A stretch of DNA of 64,000 nt, from positions 8,682-72,681 of the forward strand of contig BNUY01000001.1 of NCBI GenBank assembly GCA_025997715.1, written 5' to 3'. Origin of the DNA: Spirochaetia bacterium. GTDB lineage: Bacteria; Spirochaetota; Spirochaetia; Treponematales; Breznakiellaceae. The translations under genes and the position numbers were made by a program. Position 1 is the first letter of the stretch, and the number at the start of each line of letters is the position of its first letter. Shown here in pieces: positions 26,318 to 35,359 of the stretch. The notes beneath the pieces were generated by a model. The model searched no databases and had not been told where the DNA came from. It saw only the letters and a program-made list of their open reading frames with translations.

Positions 26318-26674
26318 ATGGATCAAGAACTGGTTGCGCGTATGGAAAAATCCCTGACGGATCTCAAAGTGGAGATTATTGCGAATCTTGTCGCAAGCAA
26401 TAAGGACTTTAAGGAAATCGTTGAGGGGATGGACCCCAAAGACCTGGCGGACATCGCCTCCGACGATATAGACCGGAAGACGATCGAAGCCCTGGGCTCC
26501 CAGGAGCTAAAACGCCTCAAACTGATAGATTCCGCCCTTACCAGGTTACAGCAGGGCAAATACGGCCTCTGCGTAAAGTGCGGCAAACGTATCCCCCAGG
26601 AACGCTTGGAGGCCATCCCCTACGCACTTATGTGTATCGAGTGTAAAACGGCGGAGGAACGCAGAAACCGGTAG
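26318..26674 (+). CDS. DksA/TraR-family zinc-finger protein
   Basis: A 118-residue protein with a helical coiled-coil N-terminus and the C4 zinc finger CVKCGKRI...MCIEC at about residues 87-110. DksA-like proteins enter the RNA polymerase secondary channel and adjust transcription, often with ppGpp. It is shorter at the N-terminus than classical DksA but has the same fold signature. The start has TAAGGGGGCTTC upstream. It ends directly against the convergent PHP phosphatase gene, with no terminator visible between them. Confidence 0.88.
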   Translation: MDQELVARMEKSLTDLKVEIIANLVASNKDFKEIVEGMDPKDLADIASDDIDRKTIEALGSQELKRLKLIDSALTRLQQGKYGLCVKCGKRIPQERLEAIPYALMCIECKTAEERRNR

Positions 26675-27535
26675 CTAAATCGCCGCTGCCGTCCACCCCC
26701 GCTCCGGCCCCTCAAACTCCACGGTCTCCGTATACCCCGCCCGTAACAGGATCTCCCGGGCGGTATCGTAGCCCCCCCCCAGATGGTCAGGTTCGTGGGC
26801 ATCGGCAGTAATGGTAACCCGCGCTCCTGCCGCCCTGAGCAGTGCCAGCAGTTCCCGGGATGGATAGGGGTCGGCGGTTTTACCGCGGTTAATGCCGCCG
26901 GTGTTTACTTCAACAACCGCGCCGGACCGGGCGGCCTTGGGGGCGATTTGGCGGATACGGCGGCGGTAGCGCTCACCCTGGGGATTGAAGTATTCGCCCC
27001 GGGGGTTGTTCTTGCGGATAAGGTCCAGATGGCCCAGGATGTCGAAGCCCCCCTGGGAAATCATCCCTTCCACCGCATCCCAGTAGGCCTCCATTACGGC
27101 TTCCCCGTCACCGGAAAAATGCCGCGACACTTCCCGCTCAAATACCGCAGCTTCGTCATCCACGGTAAAGGGTTCGCCCCCCGCCGGGGGGAAGACGTAA
27201 TGCACCGAACCGATGATGTAGTCCAGGCCCAGGGACTGAAAATCCTTGTCCGCCGGGCTTGAAAGGCCCTTAATGTAGTCAACTTCCAGGCCCAGATAAA
27301 CCGGCAGTTTGCCTGCCCAGAGTCGGCGGGCGGCATTGACCGTGTCGATGTATTCATCCAGCCGTTCGTCGGCAAGGTGCCAGTCGGTTTTTAGGCCCGT
27401 CTTTTTCGTGATGGGCGCGTGGGCGCTAAACCCAAGGGCGGAAAGGCCCTTTGCATAGGCGGCTTGGCAGAAGGCTTCCACGGATCCCTTGCCATCGCAA
27501 AATTCCGTATGGGTATGAAGGCAGTTTGCGCTCAA
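26675..27535 (-). CDS. PHP-family histidinol-phosphatase (HisK/HisJ-type)
   Basis: A 286-residue PHP-domain hydrolase with the metal-binding motifs HTHTEFCDG, FSAHAPIT, GLEVDYIKG, GSVHYV, DILGHLDLIRKNNPRG and ADAHEPDHLGGGYD. These match the PHP-type histidinol phosphatase of histidine biosynthesis. PHP enzymes with the same motifs can act on other phosphates, so the substrate is inferred from overall resemblance. The stop codon abuts the DksA-type gene. Confidence 0.85.
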   Translation of the reverse strand: MSANCLHTHTEFCDGKGSVEAFCQAAYAKGLSALGFSAHAPITKKTGLKTDWHLADERLDEYIDTVNAARRLWAGKLPVYLGLEVDYIKGLSSPADKDFQSLGLDYIIGSVHYVFPPAGGEPFTVDDEAAVFEREVSRHFSGDGEAVMEAYWDAVEGMISQGGFDILGHLDLIRKNNPRGEYFNPQGERYRRRIRQIAPKAARSGAVVEVNTGGINRGKTADPYPSRELLALLRAAGARVTITADAHEPDHLGGGYDTAREILLRAGYTETVEFEGPERGWTAAAI

Positions 27536-27543
27536 GAACCCTC

Positions 27544-28968
27544 CTAAAAATTTGGTTTGAGGATTTCGAGGGTTTTTTTAAAGACATCTTCGGGATTAAG
27601 GGGCTTAAACAGGTAACTCTTGACCCCCATCTGAAATGCCTTGATCACCATTTCCTGCTTGTTCAGGGCGGACAGAATGATCACCGGCGGTTCATAATTA
27701 CTCGCGTGAAGCTGTTGGAGAACCGCAAAACCATCTATGTCGGGCATTATGAGGTCCAGGAATACCAGATCAAACCGGGTCTTCTCCGGATCCTTAAGGA
27801 ATTCCGCCCCGTTGGAATAGGTTTTTACCGAAGCCCCCATGGTCTCGAAGATGTTCCGGATCAATTCCTGGATGATACCATCATCGTCCACAGTGCCTAT
27901 CCTGAGGTTCCGGATATGCTCCCGCAACGCCTCCGTGGTCAGATGCTTGCGGAAATCCCGGTCAAACCGGAGCAGCATAACTTCCTCGCTCTTCGGATCA
28001 TCGGCGTTCAATATAGTGCCCTTGGATTCCACATGGTCCTCAATATCCTCCAGCACTTCCGCATCAGCATCAACGTCCTCGGCGCCGGCATCTTCGGTCT
28101 CCGGTGACGCTTCACCTTCCTCCGCCGGAGCCTTAGCCTCCGGAGCACCGGCTTTGGTTTCCGGGGCTTTGGCCTTGGCCTCCTCAGCAGGCTTTTCGCC
28201 CGCGCAGAGCAGAGCCATCGCTTCCTGCAAGGTGGAAACCATCCGGTACTCGGCATATTCTCTCCGCTCCGTCACAAATTGCCTGATAGACTCATCCGTG
28301 GTCAGGATCTGCAGGATTCGGCGTTTTGCTTTGGAAGCCTTCAATAATAGACGCAGCAATTTTTCCAGTTTCCCAACATCGGCGCTTCCGGCGGCTCCGC
28401 CTTTGAGATTGAGGTTGAGATCGCTGAGCATGATGATTATCCGGGGGATGCTCATCTCATACAGGGCCAGCAGTTCCGTGATCCTATAATAGAGCATATC
28501 CAGCTTATCATGGTTAAGGCCCCGGGCAAGTTCGATAAACAGGATATCGCCATTTACATGGACATCCATAATCCCGGCACTGGTATCAATCACATAGTTG
28601 ACCCCCAGGAGTTCCGAAACGGTTTTGAACAGGGCATCCACTTTGAGGGGCTTGGTAAATACCTTTTTTACCCCATAGGGGAGGAGTTCGATAATCTTTT
28701 CCTGGTCGATTTTTTGCGCCATGAGGATTACCGGAACTTTAACCGTATTTGGATTGAGCTTTTTCCCCATTAAGACCTGCATATAGGAATCCCCCATGGG
28801 ATAATCCAGGAGGATCAGGTCCGGAGATTCAAGGCGCATTTTTGCGGCCGCCTCTTTGCTATCACCGGCGGTATCCGCCGCAACCTCCCCCCTGTTTTCA
28901 AGGAATTTGGCTTTAAGGTATTCCCGTAAGAGGGGAGATTCATCAATAATAAGAACGTTTTTTTTCAT
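27544..28968 (-). CDS. Two-receiver response regulator without output domain
   Basis: A 474-residue protein with a receiver domain at each end. The first (residues about 3-118) has NVLIIDESPLLREYL, the phospho-site region LILLDYPMG and the Lys motif VFTKPLK. A middle globular domain (about 125-245) and an Ala/Glu/Pro-rich linker follow. The second receiver (about 355-474) has GTVDDDGIIQELIR, DLVFLDLIMPDIDG and SYLFKPLNP. There is no DNA-binding or enzymatic output, so it probably relays phosphate or binds a partner. It lies 8 bp upstream of the phosphatase gene on the same strand. Confidence 0.85.
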   Translation of the reverse strand: MKKNVLIIDESPLLREYLKAKFLENRGEVAADTAGDSKEAAAKMRLESPDLILLDYPMGDSYMQVLMGKKLNPNTVKVPVILMAQKIDQEKIIELLPYGVKKVFTKPLKVDALFKTVSELLGVNYVIDTSAGIMDVHVNGDILFIELARGLNHDKLDMLYYRITELLALYEMSIPRIIIMLSDLNLNLKGGAAGSADVGKLEKLLRLLLKASKAKRRILQILTTDESIRQFVTERREYAEYRMVSTLQEAMALLCAGEKPAEEAKAKAPETKAGAPEAKAPAEEGEASPETEDAGAEDVDADAEVLEDIEDHVESKGTILNADDPKSEEVMLLRFDRDFRKHLTTEALREHIRNLRIGTVDDDGIIQELIRNIFETMGASVKTYSNGAEFLKDPEKTRFDLVFLDLIMPDIDGFAVLQQLHASNYEPPVIILSALNKQEMVIKAFQMGVKSYLFKPLNPEDVFKKTLEILKPNF

Positions 28969-28985
28969 AAGATTTTATTTGATAT

Positions 28986-29018
28986 AGTATATCAGGAAAG
29001 CCGGTTTTTTGCTATACT
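28986..29018. promoter_or_regulatory. Divergent -10 boxes between the response regulator and DJ-1 genes
   Basis: AGTATA at 28986-28991 is a TATACT box on the minus strand, facing the response regulator. TATACT at 29013-29018 faces the DJ-1 gene. TATACT recurs in front of other genes in this window (29896, 36661). The -35 regions are weak. Confidence 0.45.
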
Positions 29019-29063
29019 TTTTAAAAGAATTTTGTGATTTTACGCACAAGAAAGGAATGAAAA

Positions 29064-29636
29064 ATGGTGAAACAAGCGCTTGTTTTTTTGGCCGATGGTT
29101 TTGAGGAGGTGGAAGCCATCACCCCTATCGATTATTTGCGGAGGGCCGGTATTACGGTTACCACGGCAGCCATTTCAGGGGGCGAGATGGTTAAGGGCTC
29201 CCACGCGGTCGGTATCCTCGCCGATACCACCCTGGAAAAGCTGGCTCCCCAGGACGCGGACTGGGACGCGGTGGTGCTCCCCGGCGGCGGTGTGGGTTCC
29301 GATAATCTCGCCGGGTCTGAGGGGGTGGGCCGCTTCGTCAAAGCTATGGCGTCGGCGGGCAAATTGGTCTGCGCCATCTGCGCGGCCCCGGCGGTGGTCC
29401 TGGCCCCCCTGGGTTTGCTAAAAGGCCGCCGGTTCACCTGTTACCCCGGCATGGAGGACCGGACCTCCGGGTCTGCGGTTTCCGGTGCGGCCTGGTCTGC
29501 AGACCGGGTGGTGGTTGATGGCAACATTATCACCAGCAGGGGGGCGGGGACCGCGGGGGAATTTGCCGCGGCGATTATCGGGAAGCTGGTAAACGAGGCG
29601 GAGGCGAAGAAGGTGGCGAAGTCGGTATTGCTTTGA
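29064..29636 (+). CDS. DJ-1/PfpI family protein
   Basis: A 190-residue protein of the DJ-1 branch. LVFLADGFEEVEAITPIDYL holds the conserved Glu near the nucleophile, AVVLPGGGVGSDNL is the central turn, and CAICAAPAVVLAPLGLL carries the elbow cysteine. YPGMED and NIITSRGAGTAGEFA complete the family pattern. Members protect against oxidative or carbonyl stress, or act as glyoxalase/deglycase; the exact reaction is not set here. GAAAGGA precedes the start. Confidence 0.9.
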   Translation: MVKQALVFLADGFEEVEAITPIDYLRRAGITVTTAAISGGEMVKGSHAVGILADTTLEKLAPQDADWDAVVLPGGGVGSDNLAGSEGVGRFVKAMASAGKLVCAICAAPAVVLAPLGLLKGRRFTCYPGMEDRTSGSAVSGAAWSADRVVVDGNIITSRGAGTAGEFAAAIIGKLVNEAEAKKVAKSVLL

Positions 29637-29818
29637 TCAATAAGTTGGCTAAAGAGCTGATTTTGACAATAGAGGTTTTGTTTCCAATTCTTCATCCTGT
29701 AGTTTTATTATTGACCGGGGAATTAATGTATGTGATTACCACGCGCAGGGACGAAGAATCGGATAGGATGCGTGATTTTATGGCGAGGTTTAAAAAGAAG
29801 GAAGAAAGGGATCGTTAA
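29633..29818 (+). CDS. Possible small membrane protein
   Basis: A 61-residue frame beginning with TTG at 29633 that overlaps the stop of the DJ-1 gene by 4 bp (TTGA). It has one clear hydrophobic segment (VLFPILHPVVLLLTGELMYV) and a basic/acidic tail. The overlap favours a real coupled gene but there is no family match and no strong ribosome site. Confidence 0.4.
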   Translation: MINKLAKELILTIEVLFPILHPVVLLLTGELMYVITTRRDEESDRMRDFMARFKKKEERDR

Positions 29819-29872
29819 TATCTTTGCAAGACGTCTACTTTTTTATACATCCTTAACCTGCAGCCCGCCGCC

Positions 29873-29901
29873 TTGTTCTAGCGGTCCCTATGGGGTATAC
29901 T
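29873..29901 (+). promoter_or_regulatory. Promoter of the PARIS-like pair
   Basis: TTGTTC at 29873-29878 and TATACT at 29896-29901 are 17 bp apart, about 30 bp before the start of the ATPase gene. GGAG lies close to that start. Confidence 0.5.
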
Positions 29902-29929
29902 AAAAGATACGGGGGATCAGGAGTAAAGA

Positions 29930-31153
29930 ATGTCAATAAAGTTAGTACGTATTAGCATCGAAAAACTCTTTAGGCAGTTTGATTACACCATTGATCTAAA
30001 TCAAAAAGACGGCATCACGATTCTTACCGGGCCAAACGGGTACGGCAAAACAACGATTTTGAATATTGTATATAATCTGTTCACCGAACAACAGGAACGG
30101 TTTTCCTATTTTTCAAAACTGCCATTTGTGTCTATTACAGCATCCTTCAGCGATGATTGGAGCATGAAAATTATTCAAGGCGCCCAGGCAAATATCATGC
30201 CGTTTGATCCTATCAGGGATAATTCACGCATAGAGATTGAATTATGCAGCAGCGGAAAAAATGCCGGCGCTTTCATTTGTGATCAATATGCCAATCCAAT
30301 TGATATTTTACCCGATAGTACTGATATTCAATTTAAAAAAATGCTCAATTCACATCCAATATATTTTATTAAAGCCCAACGGCTCATCCAAAGCATCATT
30401 CCAAAGCGCGATGGGACTTTTAAGCATGATGGCAGCATTAAAGCCGATGGGAAACCTGTTACAATCGAAACCATTAAAGTGTATGCCCGTGATCTGTGTA
30501 ACAGGATTTCAGAAATACAGGTGGAGGAACAAAAATTAGCGCAATCTCTGGATGCATCAAAAACAAAACGCTTCAAAGATTATAAGTCGGCGTTGCCGAA
30601 GAACGAGTACCAGGAACGATTTCAAAAAGTATTATACAAATATAAACAATTACAAATGTATGATATTCGTGAGGATAATCTGGAAACCACTGAATATGAA
30701 GGTGATGAACAGCGTTTTTTTTCTCTTGACCTGGAAGATTGGGAAAAGCGAATCGCCGTTTATGACGACCTTCTGTCCAAATTGAATTTATTTATTGAAC
30801 TTTTGAATAAGAAAGAATTGACAAATAAAAAAATTGGTATAAATGGCAAAGAAGGTTTTTACTTTGTAACTGCCGATTATGCACATCAACTCAAATTAAC
30901 AGATCTCTCATCCGGCGAGCAAAACGAAATTATCATGCTCTACGATCTGTTGTTCAAGGCGGCGCCTGGTACTTTGGTATTAATTGATGAACCGGAAACA
31001 TCTATGCACGTTGCATGGCAGCTTGAGTTTGTAAACGATTTACAGCGGATTGCGATTCTCAATCCGCTCTCATTTCTCATTGCGACGCATTCACCGGATT
31101 TGATCAACGACAAAGAAAGCATCGACTTATGGTCGCTCGCACATGGAGAGTAG
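29930..31153 (+). CDS. PARIS-like AriA ATPase (AAA_15-type)
   Basis: A 407-residue ABC/RecF-like ATPase. Walker A is GPNGYGKTT at residues 34-42, the signature LSSGEQNE at about 326-333, Walker B LVLIDEPE at about 349-356, and the H-loop THSPDL near 386. The central part is helical (FIELLNKKELTN). It is followed directly by a DUF4435 Toprim-like protein. This two-gene order is that of PARIS, where AriA holds AriB inactive until a phage trigger such as an anti-restriction protein is sensed. The region is very AT-rich, suggesting import. Confidence 0.82.
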   Translation: MSIKLVRISIEKLFRQFDYTIDLNQKDGITILTGPNGYGKTTILNIVYNLFTEQQERFSYFSKLPFVSITASFSDDWSMKIIQGAQANIMPFDPIRDNSRIEIELCSSGKNAGAFICDQYANPIDILPDSTDIQFKKMLNSHPIYFIKAQRLIQSIIPKRDGTFKHDGSIKADGKPVTIETIKVYARDLCNRISEIQVEEQKLAQSLDASKTKRFKDYKSALPKNEYQERFQKVLYKYKQLQMYDIREDNLETTEYEGDEQRFFSLDLEDWEKRIAVYDDLLSKLNLFIELLNKKELTNKKIGINGKEGFYFVTADYAHQLKLTDLSSGEQNEIIMLYDLLFKAAPGTLVLIDEPETSMHVAWQLEFVNDLQRIAILNPLSFLIATHSPDLINDKESIDLWSLAHGE

Positions 31154-31154
31154 G

Positions 31155-31994
31155 ATGAATAATCTGCAAGAAATAAGCACAGTACAGGGCATTGTTAATT
31201 CCGTTCGCTTATTTCTTCATTCAGACATTGGCAATGATAAAGTTTGTATATTAGTAGAAGGGCCGGAGGATGTAAAAATATATTCAAATTTTTTCAAAAA
31301 AGTAAACTCAAGAATAAGTATAAGAAAAAGTAAGGGAAAATCTAATGTAGAAGAAGCATTGGAAATACTGTCAAAAGAAACAACACATACAATTGGTATC
31401 TGTGATGCTGATTTTGATCATTTGAATAACAAAACGAACCTCATTGAATCTCTTTTTTTTACCGATTATCACGATATAGAAATGACTATTCTCTATTTTC
31501 TTGATGTGTTGCGCGATGCACTTACAAAACTTGCGGCGCCCGGTGATGAGGAAGCACTGCGGGAAACCGCAATGCAGAAAGCGGTATATCTTTCATATAT
31601 TCGCTGGTATAACAGCACAAACCAGTATAATCTTAATTTTACAAAATTAGAATTTGTTGAAATTGTAGTAAAAAACGGTAAAATTCAAGTTGATACTGAA
31701 AAATTGATAGACACACTTAATAGCCGCTCTCAAAACAAAACAAATGCGATCAACAAAGATGATATAGATAGTTTTATTACAGAAAATAAAACCGATGATT
31801 ATTTCAACCTTTGCAATGGTCACGATGTTACCGCGCTTATTGCGTTGGCAACCAGTAAAGACCATGAATCATTTTGTGATGTGTTGCGGGCATCATTTCA
31901 GTTATCGCACTTTATGCAAACGATGTTGTATCAATCAATTTTTGCATGGCAAACCAGTCATGGATTTGACATTTTACAGGCGGTAGAAGGTTAA
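31155..31994 (+). CDS. PARIS-like AriB effector (DUF4435, Toprim-like)
   Basis: Residues CILVEGPEDVKIYSNFF supply the catalytic Glu (E35); GICDADFDHL supplies D84/D86; FFTDYHDIEMTIL is a further family motif. This is the DUF4435 Toprim fold of AriB, which in known PARIS systems cleaves tRNA when released from AriA. I prefer ATG 31155 (GGAG six bases upstream) to the ATG at 31143 that overlaps ariA. Genes that follow are also defence-like. Confidence 0.82.
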   Translation: MNNLQEISTVQGIVNSVRLFLHSDIGNDKVCILVEGPEDVKIYSNFFKKVNSRISIRKSKGKSNVEEALEILSKETTHTIGICDADFDHLNNKTNLIESLFFTDYHDIEMTILYFLDVLRDALTKLAAPGDEEALRETAMQKAVYLSYIRWYNSTNQYNLNFTKLEFVEIVVKNGKIQVDTEKLIDTLNSRSQNKTNAINKDDIDSFITENKTDDYFNLCNGHDVTALIALATSKDHESFCDVLRASFQLSHFMQTMLYQSIFAWQTSHGFDILQAVEG

Positions 31995-31996
31995 TT

Positions 31997-32098
31997 ATGG
32001 AAAGACATTATCCTGTTTCAGTAACTGTTGAATGGTTAAATGAAATAGATATTTGCCCTGACGAATTGTATTATAATAGCGTTTTGATGGAAAATTGA
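31997..32098 (+). other. Short open frame of doubtful status
   Basis: A 33-codon frame starting MERHYPVSVTVEWLNEIDIC lies between the AriB-like and YaaC-like genes. It has no good ribosome site and is very short. It could be the left-over start of a lost gene. No claim of function. Confidence 0.2.
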
Positions 32099-32125
32099 TG
32101 TAGGTGCAACAAAGGAAGGTACGCG

Positions 32126-33166
32126 ATGAAAATTAATGCATGGAATAGATTGCTTGAATTTGAAACAAGAGACTTGATTGAACGTTATGTAAAAGATAAA
32201 CATGGTCGAAAATGCTCTGCAAAACAAATAATGGAAATTTCATCAAACTTCATTCAAGGCAGAGAATATTTTAAGAATGCAAAACAGGCAGCAATAACAG
32301 TCAAACCACTCCTACAATATTATGGTGTATCAGCATTATGCCGTGGATTGGTTTTGGCTTGTACTCCCTATATTTCAGAGGCAGCATTAAAACCTTCACA
32401 TGGGCTTGAAACAATAAAATGGCAAGAAAGTTTGGCAAAAAGAGATTTTGGAGGTTTAACGGTTGCTATTAGACATGGTGCTTTTTACGAATTATTATCA
32501 TATACAGAAAATAAAGTGTATTTTAAACACAATTCTAGTGCAATTAGTTATTCACAATGCCTTGAGGTTCCTCAAATAGGTACTGAAATTAAATTGAATG
32601 ATTTACTTTTAACATTTCCTGATTTAGCTGGGGAATATAAGACATGGTCACAAAATAAACTACATTATGCTATTCTGCAAACATTTAACATTCTTAACGG
32701 AACACATGAATATGAATATGGAATAAATAAAACCTGTGGCAAAGAAACAATTGAAGAATTATTTCCGAAGATACTACTTGGTGATTATGATTTGTCTGAT
32801 AGTGGATCTAGTACTATCATTAAAACAAAAGATTCGTATCTTCTTCTTTTTGCACAGATATTTACAGATTCATTCAATGCAGGAATGGGTGAAATTGCCT
32901 TGACAAAACCAATTAATCAACATGTATATTTAAGTTCTTTGGCACAATTTTACGTTGTATCGTTCTTTTTAGGCATGCTGTCTCGTTATTTTCCTTCGGT
33001 ATGGATTTCATTGAGCCGAACAGAAAAAGGAGATTCGATTTTCCCATTAGTTGTTAAAATTATTGATATGATAGATGATTATTTTCCAGAATTAATTTTA
33101 AACTATTTACTCGGGCCTTATAGTTTTGAAAAAAGTAAAACAGAAGGAGGCGAACCATGTCAATAA
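32126..33166 (+). CDS. YaaC-like protein linked to a restriction-modification fusion
   Basis: A 346-residue helical protein with the YaaC-family pattern: WNRLLEFETRDLIERYV, FIQGREYFKNAKQAAITVKP and LLQYYGVSALCRGLVLACTP. YaaC proteins are of unknown function. The gene overlaps the next one (methyltransferase-endonuclease) by 10 bp and shares its very AT-rich composition, so the two proteins probably act together. AAGGAAGG precedes the start. Confidence 0.7.
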   Translation: MKINAWNRLLEFETRDLIERYVKDKHGRKCSAKQIMEISSNFIQGREYFKNAKQAAITVKPLLQYYGVSALCRGLVLACTPYISEAALKPSHGLETIKWQESLAKRDFGGLTVAIRHGAFYELLSYTENKVYFKHNSSAISYSQCLEVPQIGTEIKLNDLLLTFPDLAGEYKTWSQNKLHYAILQTFNILNGTHEYEYGINKTCGKETIEELFPKILLGDYDLSDSGSSTIIKTKDSYLLLFAQIFTDSFNAGMGEIALTKPINQHVYLSSLAQFYVVSFFLGMLSRYFPSVWISLSRTEKGDSIFPLVVKIIDMIDDYFPELILNYLLGPYSFEKSKTEGGEPCQ

Positions 33167-34863
33167 ATAAACTTATCCTCGGTGACAACCTGGAAATCCT
33201 CAAATCCATAGAGCCAGACACCATAGACCTCATCTACCTTGACCCGCCGTTTTTCAGTAACCGTAACTACGAAGTTATCTGGGGAGACGTTGGGGAAATC
33301 CGCAGTTTCCAGGACAGATGGTCAGGCGGCATGGATCATTATATCGGCTGGTTAAAAGAACGGGTAGAGGAAATGCACCGCATCTTAAAACCCACCGGAA
33401 GTATTTTTCTGCATTGCGACTGGCACGCAAACGCATATATTCGCGTGGATATTTTGGATAAGATTTTTAATAATGATAATTTCAAAGGTGAAATTATTTG
33501 GCAAAGACATAATTCCCATAATGACGCAAAAAGGAAACTTGGGGTACTTACCGATACTATATGGTATTATACCAAATCAGAAAAATGTACATATAATTCA
33601 ATTTATGGCACATTGGGTGAAAAATATACGGATGATTTTTACAAACATGATGATGGAGATGGAAAAGGACTATATCAATTAGGAGATATGGCAAGCCCTA
33701 ATCCAAGGCCGAATATGATGTATGAATGGCAAGGTTTCCCCTTTCCCGATAAAGGATGGCGATTTGAAAAAGAGACTATGCAGAAATTACATGACGAAGG
33801 AAAAATATACTATCCAACTGACAATAAGGGAAACCATGACTATGCAAAACGGCCTCGGCTCAAAAGATATTTGAATGAACAAAAAGGTCAACTACTTGGT
33901 AATATTTGGACAGATATACAAAATGTACAAGGATCATCAAAAGAGCGCATCGGCTACCCCACCCAAAAACCGGAAGCCCTCCTGGAACGCATCATCAAAA
34001 TGGCAAGCAACGAAGGCGACACCGTGCTTGACCCCTTTATGGGCGGCGGCACTACCATAGCCGTAGCGGAAAAACTAAATCGGCAGTGGATAGGCATAGA
34101 CCAATCGGCAATGGCGGTTAAAGTTACCGAGCTGCGTCTGCAAAAGCAGCAGGATTTGTTTAGCGCGCCCTATACCATGCAACTGCACAAATACGACTAT
34201 GACACCCTCCGCTATAAAGACGCCTTTGCGTTTGAAGCATGGATTGTTCAGCAATTCGGCGGCGCGCCCAATATAAAACAACGGGGAGATATGGGGCTTG
34301 ACGGAAAAGCCGCCGACGGTGCGCCGATTCAGGTGAAACGCTCCGACAATATAGGCCGGAATGTAATCGACAATTTCAAATCCGCCGTAGAACGGTTCGA
34401 CAAAAATCTGTTTGAAAAGAACATCGCCGCCAAACAACCAATCGGTTATATTATTGCGTTTTCATTCGGCAAAGGAGCCATTGAAGAGGTTGCCCGCTTA
34501 AAAAACAAAGAAGACCGGATTATCCGCCTGGTAACGGTCGAAGAAATTGTCCCCATAGCCGTGAAGCCCGCAATCGGCGTTCATATCAACGAACTGGAAA
34601 AAGACGAAAAAGGTGTACGGAAAATAGAATTTACCGCGGTAGGAGAAAGCGCAGCCGGTATTGAATTCTATAGCTGGGATTTTACCTATGATGCGGAGAA
34701 AGGCTTTAAGCCGGAAGTTTTCATCGACAAGGAAGGGAAACAAATTTATTCATGCAAGGCGGGGCATTACAATATCGCCGTAAAAGTTGTAGACAATGAC
34801 GGATTAGAGAATATTGAAGTAATCAAGTTGAAGATCAACGGGAAAGTAGAACGGGAAGAATAG
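33157..34863 (+). CDS. Methyltransferase-endonuclease fusion (single-chain restriction-modification)
   Basis: A 568-residue protein. Residues 1-330 form a beta-class N4/N6 DNA methyltransferase: motif IV DPPF at 29-32 precedes motif I DPFMGGGTT at 292-300. Residues about 355-470 form a PD-(D/E)xK nuclease of Mrr type: FEAWIVQQFGG, then GDMGLDG with Asp382, then IQVKR with Gln392/Lys394. The last 80 residues resemble a PKD-like beta sandwich (FYSWDFTYDAEKGFKPEVF; YNIAVKVVDNDG). It could methylate self DNA and cut foreign DNA alone. A strong ribosome site lies inside the YaaC-like gene. Confidence 0.85.
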   Translation: MSINKLILGDNLEILKSIEPDTIDLIYLDPPFFSNRNYEVIWGDVGEIRSFQDRWSGGMDHYIGWLKERVEEMHRILKPTGSIFLHCDWHANAYIRVDILDKIFNNDNFKGEIIWQRHNSHNDAKRKLGVLTDTIWYYTKSEKCTYNSIYGTLGEKYTDDFYKHDDGDGKGLYQLGDMASPNPRPNMMYEWQGFPFPDKGWRFEKETMQKLHDEGKIYYPTDNKGNHDYAKRPRLKRYLNEQKGQLLGNIWTDIQNVQGSSKERIGYPTQKPEALLERIIKMASNEGDTVLDPFMGGGTTIAVAEKLNRQWIGIDQSAMAVKVTELRLQKQQDLFSAPYTMQLHKYDYDTLRYKDAFAFEAWIVQQFGGAPNIKQRGDMGLDGKAADGAPIQVKRSDNIGRNVIDNFKSAVERFDKNLFEKNIAAKQPIGYIIAFSFGKGAIEEVARLKNKEDRIIRLVTVEEIVPIAVKPAIGVHINELEKDEKGVRKIEFTAVGESAAGIEFYSWDFTYDAEKGFKPEVFIDKEGKQIYSCKAGHYNIAVKVVDNDGLENIEVIKLKINGKVEREE

Positions 34864-34894
34864 GGGGTAATCATGAAGAAAACGGGAGATGCAA

Positions 34895-35359
34895 ATGTCT
34901 AACGATACCTATACTTTTACGAAAGCAACGCTAGAGGACATCCCTTTCCTGGAAGATATGGAGAAGAGAATATATGTACATAATTATACCCCGTTTCATG
35001 GGGAAACATTAGTTACGTATCATATACAGTCAGGACAGATCAGAAAAGAGCTGGAAGAAAATATTGAACATTGTATTATCATGCGTTTAAACAAGGCGCC
35101 TATAGGATTTTCAATCATTCTTGAAGATAAAATAAATGATATTATGATTGACGTTGCGTATCAACATAAATCGTATGGTTCTGCGTTATTAAAGTATGTA
35201 GAGGGTATATTATTTGAAAAATATGAAACAATAGAATTGCGAACCTATAAGACGAATGTAAACGCGGTTAAATTTTACGGTAAACATAATTGGATACAAA
35301 TCCCGCGGGGATTATTAGGCACTAATATAGCAACATTTCAAAAAAAGAGAGGCACATGA
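34895..35359 (+). CDS. GNAT-family N-acetyltransferase
   Basis: A 154-residue GNAT protein; the conserved parts are IIMRLNKAPIGFSIILEDKI, the acetyl-CoA loop HKSYGSALLKYVEGILFEKY, and the last strand with VNAVKFYGKHNWIQI. I prefer ATG 34895, which has GGGAG upstream, to ATG 34889. It is AT-rich like the defence genes to its left, yet its stop overlaps the GC-rich NeuB gene by 4 bp (ATGA). The acceptor substrate is unknown. Confidence 0.8.
   Translation: MSNDTYTFTKATLEDIPFLEDMEKRIYVHNYTPFHGETLVTYHIQSGQIRKELEENIEHCIIMRLNKAPIGFSIILEDKINDIMIDVAYQHKSYGSALLKYVEGILFEKYETIELRTYKTNVNAVKFYGKHNWIQIPRGLLGTNIATFQKKRGT

Noticed and set aside
29930-31994. A general RecF-like repair ATPase with an unrelated neighbour
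   Set aside because: The DUF4435 partner follows immediately on the same strand with a coupled start, a pairing typical of PARIS, not of repair genes.
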